DNA from: Puniceibacterium confluentis
Lineage (GTDB): Bacteria > Pseudomonadota > Alphaproteobacteria > Rhodobacterales > Rhodobacteraceae
Direction: 5' to 3'
Length of the DNA stretch: 64,000 nucleotides
Assembly: GCF_007923445.1 (NCBI RefSeq)
Contig: NZ_VOJI01000012.1
Span: 1-64,000 of the forward strand
The notes below the pieces were generated by a model, which was not told where the DNA came from, did not search any database, and saw only the letters and a program-made list of their open reading frames with translations. Position 1 is the stretch's first letter. Every line of letters starts with the position of its first letter. Shown here piece by piece: positions 27,060 to 36,029 of this stretch. Both the position numbers and the translations under genes were made by a program.

Positions 27060-28469
27060 TTACTCTTTTCCCAAGGCCCGCAGGACACGGTCGAGATCAC
27101 GGCCCTGACGGCTGACCGGCGCGGGCGCGTCCTTGACCAGGTTGTAATAGGCCGCGGGGTCGTATTTCTGCACCGCCAGCCCCAGTTGGTCCGCCGTCAG
27201 AACCCCCATCGAGAACAGGACCGCGTAGGCCGCGACATATTCGTCCACAGAGGCCGAAATCTGCGACGCACGGGCGTTGAGCAGTTCCTGTTCGGCGTCC
27301 AGCACATCCAGAGTCGTGCGCGCGCCCAGCGTCGCCTCTTCGCGCACGCCGTCAAAGGCAATCTGCGCGGCGCGGACCTGATCAGCGCTGGCCGCCCGGC
27401 TGCTGCGGGCAACCTGAAGCTGGACATAGGCCGTCGCAACGTTCTGTTCGATGTTCAGCCGTGCGAGTTGCAGCTGTGCCCGTGCCGAGTCGCGGTTGGC
27501 CATCGCCTGACGTACCAGCGAAGACAGCCGCCCGCCCTGATAGATCGGGCCGCTGGCACCGATCGAAACCGATCCGCCGCGCGAAAAGGCGCTGCTGTCA
27601 AAGTTCTCGGTGATGCCGAGCTGCCCCTGAAGCTTGACCGTTGGCTTCATCGCCGCCTTGGCGCGCAGAACGCTGATTTCATTGACGGACACCGCGTATT
27701 GTGCGCCCAGCAAATCCGGGTGGCTGCGCATCGCAACCGCCCGCGCGGCAGAAACATTGGCCGGCAACTGCGGCACGCTGCGCGGCGAATTCAGAGCACC
27801 GGGACGACGGCCGGTGGCGACGCGATATTCTTCCTGCGCCACGGCCAGATCCCCCTGCGCGGCCGACAGCGCCGAGCGTGAGGCGGCAAGCCGCGCCTGG
27901 GCCAGGGCAACGTCGGTGCGGGTGACTTCGCCCACGTCAAAGCGGTCTTCGGCCGCCCGCAGTTCCTGTGTGATCAGGCGCAGGTTGTTCTGCCGCAACG
28001 ATACGGTTTCAGTGGTGCGGCGCACCTCCATGAAGGCCTGGACGGCGCGCAGCAGGATCTGCTGCTCGACCGACACAAGGCTTTGGCGGGTGGCCAGGAC
28101 CGATTCCTTGGCGCTGTCGATCGCCAGTCTGTTCTGGCCGAAATCATACAGGGTCAGTTCGGCACTGAGCGCGATCGAGGTGGTGTTCGCCGCACTTCCC
28201 ACAACCTGAAATCCGGTGCTGGCACTGCGGTTGGTGCCGAAATCGCGGGTGATGTCGGAAACCCAACTGACGACCGGGCGCAGTGCCGAGATCGACTGGG
28301 CCACGTCTTCATCTGCGGCGCGCAACACGGCGCGGTTCTGCTCGAGCAGACCGCTGGTGTTATAGGCCCCGACCAGCGCATCTGCGAGTGTATCCGCCTG
28401 CGCGGCGGCTGCGATCCAGACCACCGCAATGCCGGTGGTCATATGTCTGAGAAACGCCGTGGGTGTCAT
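27060..28469 (-). CDS. tolC: TolC family outer-membrane efflux protein
   Basis: Outer-membrane channel for type I secretion and drug efflux, which works with inner-membrane pumps and periplasmic adaptors. Signal peptide at residues 1-26 (TTGIAVVWIAAAAQA). Two repeated helix-strand units are visible: the first around ELTLYDFGQNRLAID and DRFDVGEVTRTDVALAQARL, the second around GPIYQGGRLSSLVRQA and EEATLGARTTLDVLDAEQEL. About 469 residues. I favour the ATG at 28469, 44 bases after the pcm stop, which gives a normal signal peptide. It follows pcm, a conserved alphaproteobacterial order. Confidence 0.94.
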   Translation of the reverse strand: MTPTAFLRHMTTGIAVVWIAAAAQADTLADALVGAYNTSGLLEQNRAVLRAADEDVAQSISALRPVVSWVSDITRDFGTNRSASTGFQVVGSAANTTSIALSAELTLYDFGQNRLAIDSAKESVLATRQSLVSVEQQILLRAVQAFMEVRRTTETVSLRQNNLRLITQELRAAEDRFDVGEVTRTDVALAQARLAASRSALSAAQGDLAVAQEEYRVATGRRPGALNSPRSVPQLPANVSAARAVAMRSHPDLLGAQYAVSVNEISVLRAKAAMKPTVKLQGQLGITENFDSSAFSRGGSVSIGASGPIYQGGRLSSLVRQAMANRDSARAQLQLARLNIEQNVATAYVQLQVARSSRAASADQVRAAQIAFDGVREEATLGARTTLDVLDAEQELLNARASQISASVDEYVAAYAVLFSMGVLTADQLGLAVQKYDPAAYYNLVKDAPAPVSRQGRDLDRVLRALGKE

Positions 28470-28513
28470 TTTGCCTGTCCTGCTCTGTTGCGACCCATTT
28501 CTTTTGCCACCGC

Positions 28514-29167
28514 TCAAAGCGCAAAAGCGGTTTCTTTTTCAAATCCTGCCAGTACCGGAGCGCTTGCGTTGAAGGCAAACCGCCACGACACAATGCCGTC
28601 AGTACGGTAGCCAATCCGGACAACGCCCAGCGCGCCCTCCATAAACAGGCAGGCAATGCGCCCGCCGTCCTTGAGTTGATCAATCAGGGTTTGCGGCACC
28701 TGCTGGACAGCGCCTTCTATGACGATCACGTCATAGGGCCCGTGTTCCGGTGCACCCTCGGTCAAGGCGCCTTCGTGCAGGATCACGTTGTCGGCGTGAT
28801 GTTCCGACAGCAGCGCCTGCGCTTCCTTGACGCGGTCCGCATCGTCCTCGACCGCGACGACCGCCTCGGCGATACGGGCGATCACGGCGGCGGAATAGCC
28901 AAGCCCCGACCCGAGATCGAGCACGAGGTCGTTGTTGGTGAGGTCAAGCGCATCCAGCATCTTGGAAAACGTGCGCGGTTCGAGCACGACGCGTCCGGCC
29001 CCTATGTCGAGGTTTTCGCTGACATAGGCTGCCTCGACCCGGTCGCGCGGCACAAACACCTCGCGCGGGACGTCCAGCATCGCGTTGATGATCGGGAACT
29101 TGGTGACGTCCGAGGGCCGCACCTGCGTATCGACCATCATTCTGCGGCGGGTGGCATAGTCTGACAT
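28514..29167 (-). CDS. pcm: Protein-L-isoaspartate O-methyltransferase family
   Basis: SAM-dependent methyltransferase related to the repair enzyme for isoaspartyl residues. SAM-binding motif I is LVLDLGSGLGYSAAVIARI near residue 78. The N-terminal RRRMMVDTQVRPSDVT is typical of the tolC-linked alphaproteobacterial branch, and DVIVIEGAVQQVP near 145 is motif II/III. 217 residues. This branch often lacks the full Pcm active-site signature, so true isoaspartate repair is uncertain. It lies directly upstream of tolC. Confidence 0.85.
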   Translation of the reverse strand: MSDYATRRRMMVDTQVRPSDVTKFPIINAMLDVPREVFVPRDRVEAAYVSENLDIGAGRVVLEPRTFSKMLDALDLTNNDLVLDLGSGLGYSAAVIARIAEAVVAVEDDADRVKEAQALLSEHHADNVILHEGALTEGAPEHGPYDVIVIEGAVQQVPQTLIDQLKDGGRIACLFMEGALGVVRIGYRTDGIVSWRFAFNASAPVLAGFEKETAFAL

Positions 29168-29331
29168 GCACTAAACTCTTTCGTTCAGAAACCTGCACAT
29201 GTCATGCCATAGAACACCCGCCGCGGCAACGCCCGGCCCAGACTATTCCGGCAATGTCACCTTGAAGAAACAGTCCTGAACGCTACGGCGGCAGAAATTG
29301 ACGGTCCGGCGATCCGTGTCCTGCCTGCGCC

Positions 29332-30393
29332 CTATCCGGACTGCACCGTGTTGACCCGCTTGACCACCTTGTCATCCAGCAGGGCCGCCGCGATCACCAT
29401 CACGGGGATCGACACAATGCCGCCGATCGGGCCCCAGAACCACAGGCCGAACACAAGCGCGACAAAGACCAGCAACGCGTTGAGTGATACATGTTTGCCC
29501 ACCAGCGAGGGGGTGACGAACTGCGCCTCTAGCATGTTGAGACACACATAGGCGGCAAACGGCGCCCCGACCATCAGGCCGTCAAAGTTGATGAGCCCGC
29601 TCAGCAGAAGACCCACCGCCATCAGTCCCGGACCGACGTAGAGCACATAATTCAACATGAATGCCGCCATGCCCCAGACCCAGAACAGCGGCAGGCCGAT
29701 CAGCATCAGCACCCCCGCCAGCGACATTCCCAACCCCATATTGATGATCGAGATGGTAACGAAATAACGTGACACCAGCGACTCCGCGGTCTTGAACCGC
29801 TGCTGGATCGATGCCGACTGCGCGACGCCGCCAATCCGTTTGGCCAGCGCCGAATAGACCTCGAGCCGTGTCAGAAGGAAAAAGTAGAATGTCCCGGCAA
29901 ATACCAGAACCTGGCCCAGAATGACCGGTGCCAGAAACAGGGCGTCCGAAACCGTGGGCAGCGCGGTATCGGCAGCCTTTTCCGTGCTCGCCGTCGCGTC
30001 GGCGTCGCCTCCGAGCGCTTTCTGCACTTCCGAACTCATGTCATCCAGACCCCGCAACATGCTGCGCATGTCATAGATCAGCGACTGCAGTTCGAGCCGG
30101 ATCTTGGGAATCTCGGCGGTGACGCGCCAGAACAGCGGTTCGAGCGCCAGCACCAGAACCCCCAGTCCGAGAATGGTCGCCACCATGATGATCATCGCCG
30201 CGTAACCCACGGGGATCTTCAGCCGGTCAAAGAAATCCATCAACGGCGCGACAATAACCCCTGTCACCACCGCCAGCGTCATGGGCGCGGCAATGTTCTG
30301 CGCAAATTGCAGCGCGGCAAGGCATACCACGATTGCAATCAGCACAACCCCCGTACGCTGCGGGTCCGAAGAGGAAATCAGCCTGTTCGCCAT
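29332..30393 (-). CDS. AI-2E family transporter
   Basis: A 353-residue inner-membrane protein with about eight membrane segments. A hydrophobic N-terminal pair (VLIAIVVCLAALQFAQNIAA, PMTLAVVTGVIVAPLMDFF), a soluble middle with coiled-coil-like IRLELQSLIYDMRSMLRGLD, and a C-terminal block with GLPLFWVWGMAAFMLNYVLY and FVTPSLVGKHVSLNALLVFV match the AI-2E (YhhQ/TqsA/PerM) family. Members export autoinducer-2 or act as Na+/H+ antiporters; the activity here is not known. It is 10 bases downstream of the holin-like gene. Confidence 0.85.
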   Translation of the reverse strand: MANRLISSSDPQRTGVVLIAIVVCLAALQFAQNIAAPMTLAVVTGVIVAPLMDFFDRLKIPVGYAAMIIMVATILGLGVLVLALEPLFWRVTAEIPKIRLELQSLIYDMRSMLRGLDDMSSEVQKALGGDADATASTEKAADTALPTVSDALFLAPVILGQVLVFAGTFYFFLLTRLEVYSALAKRIGGVAQSASIQQRFKTAESLVSRYFVTISIINMGLGMSLAGVLMLIGLPLFWVWGMAAFMLNYVLYVGPGLMAVGLLLSGLINFDGLMVGAPFAAYVCLNMLEAQFVTPSLVGKHVSLNALLVFVALVFGLWFWGPIGGIVSIPVMVIAAALLDDKVVKRVNTVQSG

Positions 30394-30402
30394 CTCCGTC
30401 GG

Positions 30403-30753
30403 TCAGCGCCGCTTGGGGCGCGAGGTGCGCCGCCCGGCATCGAGGCCGATAAGAAATCCTTCGATCATTTTCATGAATGGGTCCACTGTGGCTGCGGCAG
30501 GAGCCGCCGGGGGTGCGCGATAAAGGCGCCGTTGGGCGCGGGCGACAGCAAAGAGGATCAGCCCGGCACCGGTATAGAGAAAGCCGACGACCTGCGCCGC
30601 GAAGATCGCGCTGCGCAGTTCGGCCAGCATCATCCAGAACGCTGCCGTCAGAAACCCGAGTCCGATGGCCACAAGCACTGCGCCCGCGGCTGAAAACGTG
30701 ATCGCGCGCGACGTGCGCCGCGCGTAATCCCTGAGCGTGAACCCGAACAGCAT
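30403..30753 (-). CDS. Small membrane protein, phage-holin-family/YqjE-like
   Basis: A 116-residue protein with two membrane helices (ITFSAAGAVLVAIGLGFLTAAFWMML about residues 18-43 and AAQVVGFLYTGAGLILFAVARA about 52-73) and a basic C-terminal tail ending TSRPKRR. This two-helix plus charged tail layout fits the holin-like YqjE group. It lies 3 bases after the DUF883 gene, echoing the enterobacterial yqjD-yqjE pair. No lysis role is implied; envelope or ribosome-hibernation roles are suggested in relatives. Confidence 0.7.
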   Translation of the reverse strand: MLFGFTLRDYARRTSRAITFSAAGAVLVAIGLGFLTAAFWMMLAELRSAIFAAQVVGFLYTGAGLILFAVARAQRRLYRAPPAAPAAATVDPFMKMIEGFLIGLDAGRRTSRPKRR

Positions 30754-30756
30754 GGC

Positions 30757-31092
30757 CTACTTCCGGCCGCTGAGAAAGCCCGCGATGAAGCCGACGCCGA
30801 TTGCAATGCCGATCGCGGTGCCGGGCTGGCGGCGGATAGCGTCGTATGCCTGATCCTGTGCGTCGAGCGCCCGGATCTGTGCTTCGGTCAGCGCATCGCT
30901 GCCCCGCTCTTTCAGCTTCTCGGCCTGCAGTTTGGCTGCGGCGAGGGTCTCGTCCTTGCGGCGCGTGCCGATTTCGCTGATCAGTTCAGTCACGCCTGCA
31001 AGATCCTTTTTCAGTGTTGCGATCTGGTCCGACAGATCCTTGTAATCCGTCGAGGTGCCGTTGTTCAGGTTGGTCTGCGTTGTCTGTGCCAT
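30757..31092 (-). CDS. DUF883 family protein (ElaB/YqjD-like)
   Basis: A 111-residue protein with a long amphipathic helical N-part (DLSDQIATLKKDLAGVTELI ... RRKDETLAAAKLQAEKLKER), a YDAIRRQPG hinge and one C-terminal membrane anchor, TAIGIAIGVGFIAGFLSGRK. This is the ElaB/YqjD design: tail-anchored proteins that bind ribosomes in stationary phase in E. coli. I chose the ATG at 31092, which has GGAGGG eight bases upstream. It leads the unit with the holin-like and AI-2E genes. Confidence 0.85.
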   Translation of the reverse strand: MAQTTQTNLNNGTSTDYKDLSDQIATLKKDLAGVTELISEIGTRRKDETLAAAKLQAEKLKERGSDALTEAQIRALDAQDQAYDAIRRQPGTAIGIAIGVGFIAGFLSGRK

Positions 31093-31658
31093 TGAAAGGC
31101 CCTCCAGTGTGTGGTGCTGATGGATAAACGCCGTCCACCGGGCTTTGTTCCGCCGGGGCGGAAAATGTCGGGTCGCTCGAAACGGCACATTCCGGTGCGC
31201 CCGACGTCTGGACATTTGGTGTTCACGGCATGTGGACAGGTGTCAAAACGCCGAAGTTCCCCGGCCCGCGCCCACAAAGGCCGCCGTGCAGGGACAACTC
31301 CGACACGGCCCCGGCGCGCGGAGAGCCGACGCCCCGCCAGCCTGCGGCGTCACCCGGCCGCAATGGACCAAGCAACAGGACACTGGCCGCGCCGTCTATC
31401 CACGAGCTGGTCATCAAGCGTCTCTCTCTGGCAGCTTCCGGCGACAGGAAGATACCGCCATTCACCCGCTCATTTTTGCCGCGGTCGGAAGAACCTCTGA
31501 CGTCACTTTGCTAGTTTGGAATACATCCGCGCCAACGACTCCGCTGTTGCCGCCGTCAGGTCTGCAGCTCCCCCGAAGTTCAAAGGAAATGCCAAATCCC
31601 GGCAAATTTGTGCTACGCTCCGCGATGGCTTTCGCTTCGTACATCAGGGAGATTCGCT
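31093..31658. other. Intergenic region without a supported gene
   Basis: This 566-base gap separates the DUF883 gene from the small exported protein at 31659. Open frames exist on both strands but have atypical composition and no ribosome binding sites or domains. The sequence near 31490-31620 is less GC-rich and probably holds the promoter of the 31659 gene. No RNA gene was recognised. Confidence 0.4.
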
Positions 31659-31895
31659 ATGAAGCACGTGATCACCGCCGCAATCTTTGCCACCATCGCG
31701 ACGCCAGCCCTTGCCTTCCATTGCCCGGCGGACATGGCTGCAATCGACGCAGCGCTGCCGACAGCCAGCCTTTCAGCGGCTGACCTCACGACAGTCAAAA
31801 GTCTCCGCGCCCAGGGTGAAGCCGAGCACGGTGCCGGCAACCATCAGGCCTCGGTCGATACGCTGGCAAAGGCCAAGGCGCTGCTCGGGCTCTGA
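31659..31895 (+). CDS. Small exported protein of unknown function
   Basis: A 78-residue protein with a clear signal peptide (KHVITAAIFATIATPALA, cut before FHCPAD). The mature part of about 59 residues has one Cys and a helical repeat-like region (LTTVKSLRAQGEAEHGAGNH, then ASVDTLAKAKALLG) recalling small periplasmic helical proteins. The Shine-Dalgarno GGGAG precedes the ATG by six bases. No family recognised. It stands alone. Confidence 0.72.
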   Translation: MKHVITAAIFATIATPALAFHCPADMAAIDAALPTASLSAADLTTVKSLRAQGEAEHGAGNHQASVDTLAKAKALLGL

Positions 31896-32232
31896 ACCCG
31901 CGCGTCGCAGGCTAGAGGCACCATGGCGCGCCGCAGCGCAATCGCAGCGGCAGTGCGCCGCTGTGGATTGAAGACGGGGGCGCTGTAAGTTGCGGCACGG
32001 CACTTTGTTGGTTCTGTGCTGGTCCGGTAGATATTCACCAGATCGCTGACGGATTGCGAGAGTCCGGATGCCGATACCTTCGGCCATCAAGCTGATGGGC
32101 AGTCCTTTCACCGACACAGGGAACCCGGTTGCCCTGCCCGGCGGTTCAGGACAGCAGCTACCCGGGCGCCGACATGGCGGATTTCGCGAACCTCAGCCGG
32201 TCACGCCCGGTAGCGAAGGTCCGTCCTGTGCC
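31896..32232. other. Intergenic region without a supported gene
   Basis: A 337-base gap between the small exported protein and the convergent complex I subunit. No tRNA, tmRNA, RNase P or 6S signature was recognised, and no protein-like frame. Confidence 0.4.
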
Positions 32233-32544
32233 CTAGTGCGTCCAGGCGCCCCGGCGATCGACGGCAAAATTTTCCGCATAGCCGCGCGGACGGATGTTGG
32301 ACTTGCGCTTTTTCGGATCCGAGACCTGCGCATCAATGCCATTGTCGCGGGCATATTCCAGCGCCGCCTCTTTGCTGTCGAATCTGAGCTGCACCTGAGC
32401 CTGGGTATCGGTCGAGGAGGTCCACCCCATCAGCGGATCAACCTCGCGCGCGGTGTCCGGCGTGAAATCCAGCACCCAATGCCGGGTCTTGGCGGTCCCC
32501 GAGGACATGGCAGTACGGGCAGGCTGATAGATACGGGCGGGCAT
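32233..32544 (-). CDS. NADH dehydrogenase accessory subunit, NDUFS4-like (ETC complex I subunit)
   Basis: A 103-residue homolog of the mitochondrial 18-kDa complex I subunit NDUFS4, found in alphaproteobacteria as a supernumerary subunit. Typical features: [18 protein letters not shown] at the start, [27 protein letters not shown] near residue 38, and a C-terminal basic [21 protein letters not shown]. It would sit on the peripheral arm of complex I near the NADH site. It stands alone, away from the nuo operon, as is usual for this gene. Confidence 0.92.
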   Translation of the reverse strand: MPARIYQPARTAMSSGTAKTRHWVLDFTPDTAREVDPLMGWTSSTDTQAQVQLRFDSKEAALEYARDNGIDAQVSDPKKRKSNIRPRGYAENFAVDRRGAWTH

Positions 32545-32990
32545 GGCACAAAAACTCCTTGGCTGCCGGTTTTATCGGGCAAAACGCGGACGCGGGCAAG
32601 ATCGGAATCGCGCGAAGGCCGTGGCTTGTGCCGTCAGGATCGCAAGCGGCGTCGCGCCGATATCAGCGCGGCGGATCACGGAACATGCCGGTTACCGGAC
32701 CGGGACATGGCAGTTCCGCGGAGCCAGGCACCGCATCAAGGCTGCGGCCACTGTCGCGGTGCGGGTCCAGCTCTCCCACCTTTACATCGCAGAGGCCATC
32801 AAGTCAGCCTTCCGACGCTTCGCTTGTCTGCAAACCGGCTGATCGTACGGCCGCAGAACACCACAGCCTGGCCGCGCCCCGGTCGGCACTTTCTGTGATC
32901 TGACCTTCCTGACCGGCGCTGCGGCGCGTTGATGCCTTGAATCCCCGGCCCAACACTACAACTGTAGGACCGACGCCAGAGGTTGCCCCA
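32545..32990. other. Intergenic region between NDUFS4-like gene and uvrB
   Basis: A 446-base divergent region. It should hold promoters for both neighbours. No convincing alphaproteobacterial LexA site (GTTC-N7-GTTC) was found in front of uvrB, and no RNA gene or small ORF with a good ribosome binding site was recognised. Confidence 0.4.
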
Positions 32991-35195
32991 ATGCCCTATG
33001 CCCATTCCGACAAGACCGACGCCGCGCTGCCGATGATGCACGCCCCTGCCCCCGCTGCTGCCAAGCGGGACAAGCTGGAGGGCGGCATCCGTTTTCGCAT
33101 GGCGACCGACTTTGAGCCGGCAGGCGACCAGCCCACCGCAATCCGCGAACTGGCGGGCGGGGTGATGGCGGGCGAGCGGGATCAGGTGCTGCTGGGTGCC
33201 ACCGGCACCGGCAAGACCTTCACCATGGCCAAGATCATCGAAGAGACCCAGCGCCCGGCGATCATCCTTGCGCCCAACAAAACGCTCGCCGCGCAATTGT
33301 ATGGAGAATTCAAAGGCTTCTTCCCCGACAATGCGGTGGAATACTTTGTCAGCTTCTACGACTATTACCAGCCCGAGGCCTATGTCGCCCGCTCGGACAC
33401 CTATATCGAGAAGGAAAGCCAGATCAACGAACAGATCGACCGGATGCGCCACTCGGCCACCCGGGCGTTGCTGGAACGCGATGACGTGATCATCGTCGCT
33501 TCCGTGTCCTGCATCTACGGCATCGGCTCGGTCGAGACCTATGGCGCAATGACCCAGGATCTGCACGTCGGCAGCGCGTATGACCAGCGCAAGATCATGG
33601 CCGACCTGATCGCACAGCAATACAAGCGCAACGATCAGGCGTTCCAGCGCGGCAGTTTCCGGGTGCGCGGCGATTCGCTGGAAATTTTTCCCGCCCACCT
33701 CGAGGACCGCGCCTGGAAGCTGTCGTTCTTTGGCGAGGAGTTGGAGAGCATCACCGAGTTCGACCCGCTGACCGGGGAGAAGACCGGCACCTTCGAGCGC
33801 ATCCGCGTCTATGCCAATTCGCACTACGTCACGCCGAAACCGACGATGACCCAAGCGATCATCAGCATCAAGAAAGAGCTGCGCCAGCGGCTCGATCAGC
33901 TGGTGAACGAGGGCAAGCTGCTCGAGGCGCAGCGGCTGGAACAGCGCACCAATTTTGACATCGAAATGCTCGAGGCGACCGGCGTCTGCAACGGCATCGA
34001 GAACTATTCACGGTATCTGACCGGCCGCGCCCCGGGCGAGCCGCCCCCCACCCTGTTCGAGTTCATCCCCGACAATGCCATTGTCTTTGCCGATGAAAGC
34101 CACGTCTCGGTGCCGCAGATCGGCGGCATGTACAAAGGCGACTACCGGCGCAAGTTCACCCTGGCGGAACACGGCTTTCGCCTGCCGTCCTGCATGGACA
34201 ACCGCCCGCTGAAATTCGAGGAATGGGACGCCATGCGGCCGCAGTCGGTGTTTGTCTCGGCCACGCCGGCGGCCTGGGAGCTGGAGCAGACCGGCGGTGT
34301 GTTCACCGAGCAGGTGATCCGCCCCACCGGCCTGATCGACCCCTATATCGAGATCCGCCCCGTCGAGATGCAGGTTGATGACCTGCTCGACGAGGTGCGC
34401 AAGGTCGCCGCCAGCGGTTTTCGCACGCTTGTCACCACGCTGACCAAGCGTATGGCAGAGGATCTGACCGAATACATGCATGAACAGGGCATCAAGGTGC
34501 GCTACATGCATTCCGACATCGACACGCTGGAACGCATCGAGATCCTGCGCGACCTGCGTCTTGGTGCCTTTGACGTGCTGATCGGCATCAACTTGCTGCG
34601 CGAGGGACTGGATATTCCCGAATGCGGACTGGTGGCCATTCTCGACGCGGACAAAGAGGGTTTCCTGCGTTCGGAAACCTCGCTGATCCAGACCATCGGG
34701 CGGGCGGCGCGGAATGTCGAAGGCCGGGTGATCATGTATGCCGACCGCATCACCGGTTCGATGGAGCGGGCGATGGGGGAAACCGACCGTCGCCGGGAAA
34801 AGCAGATCGCCTATAACCTCGAGCACAACATCACCCCGGCGACGATCAGGAAGAACATTGATGACGTGATGTCCGGCATCTACAAGGGTGACGTCGACAT
34901 GAGCCGCGTTACCGCCAAGATCGACCACGCCCACGGCGGCAATCTGCAAACCGTGCTGGAAGGTCTGCGCACCGATATGCGCAAGGCGGCGGAAAATCTG
35001 GAATTCGAAGAGGCCGCCCGCCTGCGGGACGAGGTCAAGCGGCTGGAAGCTGTCGATCTGGCGATTTCCGATGATCCGATGGCGCGCCAGCAGGCGGTCG
35101 AGCGGGCGTCGGAAGAGGCCGTCAAGGGGCGCGGCCGTTCCACGGCGGGACGGGGCGGGATGCACGGCGGCAACGTCAAGCGCCGCAAGCGGTGA
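32991..35195 (+). CDS. uvrB: UvrABC excinuclease subunit B
   Basis: Damage-verifying helicase-like subunit of nucleotide excision repair. Walker [15 protein letters not shown] near residue 75, the damage-probing beta-hairpin region [17 protein letters not shown], helicase motifs [10 protein letters not shown] and [19 protein letters not shown], and the C-terminal UVR motif [16 protein letters not shown] near 690 that contacts UvrC are all present. I favour the ATG at 32991 ([10 protein letters not shown]), giving 734 residues. The extended Ala/Pro-rich N-terminus is common in this bacterial family. Confidence 0.97.
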   Translation: MPYAHSDKTDAALPMMHAPAPAAAKRDKLEGGIRFRMATDFEPAGDQPTAIRELAGGVMAGERDQVLLGATGTGKTFTMAKIIEETQRPAIILAPNKTLAAQLYGEFKGFFPDNAVEYFVSFYDYYQPEAYVARSDTYIEKESQINEQIDRMRHSATRALLERDDVIIVASVSCIYGIGSVETYGAMTQDLHVGSAYDQRKIMADLIAQQYKRNDQAFQRGSFRVRGDSLEIFPAHLEDRAWKLSFFGEELESITEFDPLTGEKTGTFERIRVYANSHYVTPKPTMTQAIISIKKELRQRLDQLVNEGKLLEAQRLEQRTNFDIEMLEATGVCNGIENYSRYLTGRAPGEPPPTLFEFIPDNAIVFADESHVSVPQIGGMYKGDYRRKFTLAEHGFRLPSCMDNRPLKFEEWDAMRPQSVFVSATPAAWELEQTGGVFTEQVIRPTGLIDPYIEIRPVEMQVDDLLDEVRKVAASGFRTLVTTLTKRMAEDLTEYMHEQGIKVRYMHSDIDTLERIEILRDLRLGAFDVLIGINLLREGLDIPECGLVAILDADKEGFLRSETSLIQTIGRAARNVEGRVIMYADRITGSMERAMGETDRRREKQIAYNLEHNITPATIRKNIDDVMSGIYKGDVDMSRVTAKIDHAHGGNLQTVLEGLRTDMRKAAENLEFEEAARLRDEVKRLEAVDLAISDDPMARQQAVERASEEAVKGRGRSTAGRGGMHGGNVKRRKR

Positions 35196-35268
35196 TCATG
35201 ACCGGCTTTGCAGATACCTGACCGCGACAGACACACCAGAGCCAGCCGACATCAGACCAGCCGGCAAT

Positions 35269-35300
35269 AAAAAAGCGCCCTCGCCGGGGGCGAGGACGCT
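35269..35300 (-). terminator. Rho-independent terminator of the 35321 gene
   Basis: On the minus strand the stem AGCGTCCTCGCC / GGCGAGGGCGCT with a CCC loop is followed by TTTTTTATT, about 20 bases past the stop. The same stem can also halt transcription coming from uvrB. Confidence 0.9.
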
Positions 35301-35320
35301 TTCCATTTCACCGCTGGAAG

Positions 35321-35554
35321 TTATTCCTTCGGCGGATCTACATCGATGGTCGGCACTTCGACTTCGACGGTTTTGCTGCCGGTGGTCACGGTGCCGACTT
35401 CGGCGTCGATATCGGGCAGTTTGCCGCCTTCGACACTGACATCGACATCAGGCAATGCGCCCTCTTCGGCGACGTCGAAATCGATCATGTAAATGCCGAA
35501 AAGCACGACCAGAACTGCCACGACGACCGCTGCAATAACTGTTCCCTGTTTCAT
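35321..35554 (-). CDS. Small acidic membrane-anchored protein
   Basis: A 77-residue protein with one N-terminal membrane helix (TVIAAVVVAVLVVLFGIYMI, residues 5-24) and an exported-looking acidic tail with repeated Val-Asp motifs (LPDVDVSVEGGKLPDIDAEV, VEVEVPTIDVDPPKE). No known domain. It has its own strong terminator and a promoter region shared with the divergent small membrane gene at 35740, so both are probably envelope proteins under related control. Confidence 0.75.
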   Translation of the reverse strand: MKQGTVIAAVVVAVLVVLFGIYMIDFDVAEEGALPDVDVSVEGGKLPDIDAEVGTVTTGSKTVEVEVPTIDVDPPKE

Positions 35555-35640
35555 ATTACGTTCCTAACCTTGTTGTCCCGGTGGCAGGCACAGTCGCCTG
35601 CCTCTCACGTTGCTGTGATTAACGCAGGCTCTTTGGTTTC

Positions 35641-35675
35641 GGTTCCCTGTTCAGAAAATTAGTTTTTTGGGAACC
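35641..35675. promoter_or_regulatory. Inverted repeat in the 35554/35740 divergent region
   Basis: GGTTCCC (35641-35647) and GGGAACC (35669-35675) flank an AT-rich 21-base spacer, about 65 bases before the 35740 start. It could be an operator for both genes. GGAAC with CGTT 18 bases later recalls a general-stress sigma promoter, but the spacing is one or two bases too long. Confidence 0.35.
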
Positions 35676-35739
35676 TTTGAGGCCATCTCGAGCGTTTGGT
35701 GGTCAGAACCTCAGTTTTGAATGTTAGGAGCCCACCACG

Positions 35740-35925
35740 ATGGAATATGGAATTTTCGGACTTATAATCCTCATTGCCGACATCTACGCCGTCTACAACA
35801 TCCTTACCTCCGGTGCCTCGACGCTAGCAAAGGTGATCTGGACCCTGGTGGTGTTCTTCCTGCCGGTCCTGGGCTTCATCGCCTGGCTTGTGGCAGGTCC
35901 GCGCGGATCTTCCGCCCGGATCTAA
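35740..35925 (+). CDS. Small membrane protein with PLDc_N-like domain
   Basis: A 61-residue protein with two membrane helices: FGLIILIADIYAVYNILTS (about residues 5-23) and LAKVIWTLVVFFLPVLGFIAWLVAGP (about 29-54). The W..VVFFLPVLGFIAWLV..GPR pattern is the phospholipase-D N-terminal (PLDc_N) membrane module, here as a stand-alone protein. TTAGGAG lies nine bases before the ATG. It is followed by a strong terminator. Role unknown; relatives respond to envelope stress. Confidence 0.82.
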   Translation: MEYGIFGLIILIADIYAVYNILTSGASTLAKVIWTLVVFFLPVLGFIAWLVAGPRGSSARI

Positions 35926-35969
35926 GGCCCGTCACGACCGACAGTTCCGTAATGCCCGGACACTGTCAC

Positions 35970-36003
35970 AGGCCTGTGCGAAGCCCTCCGCACAGGCCTT
36001 TTT
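35970..36003 (+). terminator. Rho-independent terminator of the 35740 gene
   Basis: An 11-bp perfect stem AGGCCTGTGCG / CGCACAGGCCT with an 8-base loop and TTTTT. Confidence 0.92.
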
Positions 36004-36029
36004 CATGTCTGCTGCATTCTGTGGACCGG

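Noticed and set aside
30403-30753. Prophage lysis cassette because of the holin-family match
   Set aside because: No endolysin or phage genes nearby; the neighbours fit the YqjD/YqjE context.
31145-31783. Plus-strand ORF across the 31.1-31.8 kb gap
   Set aside because: Composition is Arg/Pro-rich and it runs over the real small exported gene in another frame.
32545-32990. SOS (LexA) box in front of uvrB
   Set aside because: No GTTC-N7-GTTC or similar direct repeat was found by reading.
34008-35165. Minus-strand frame opposite uvrB
   Set aside because: Antisense shadow of uvrB.
35655-35700. EcfG-type general-stress promoter (GGAAC / CGTT)
   Set aside because: The spacing is 18 bases rather than the expected 16-17; kept only as a possible operator repeat.
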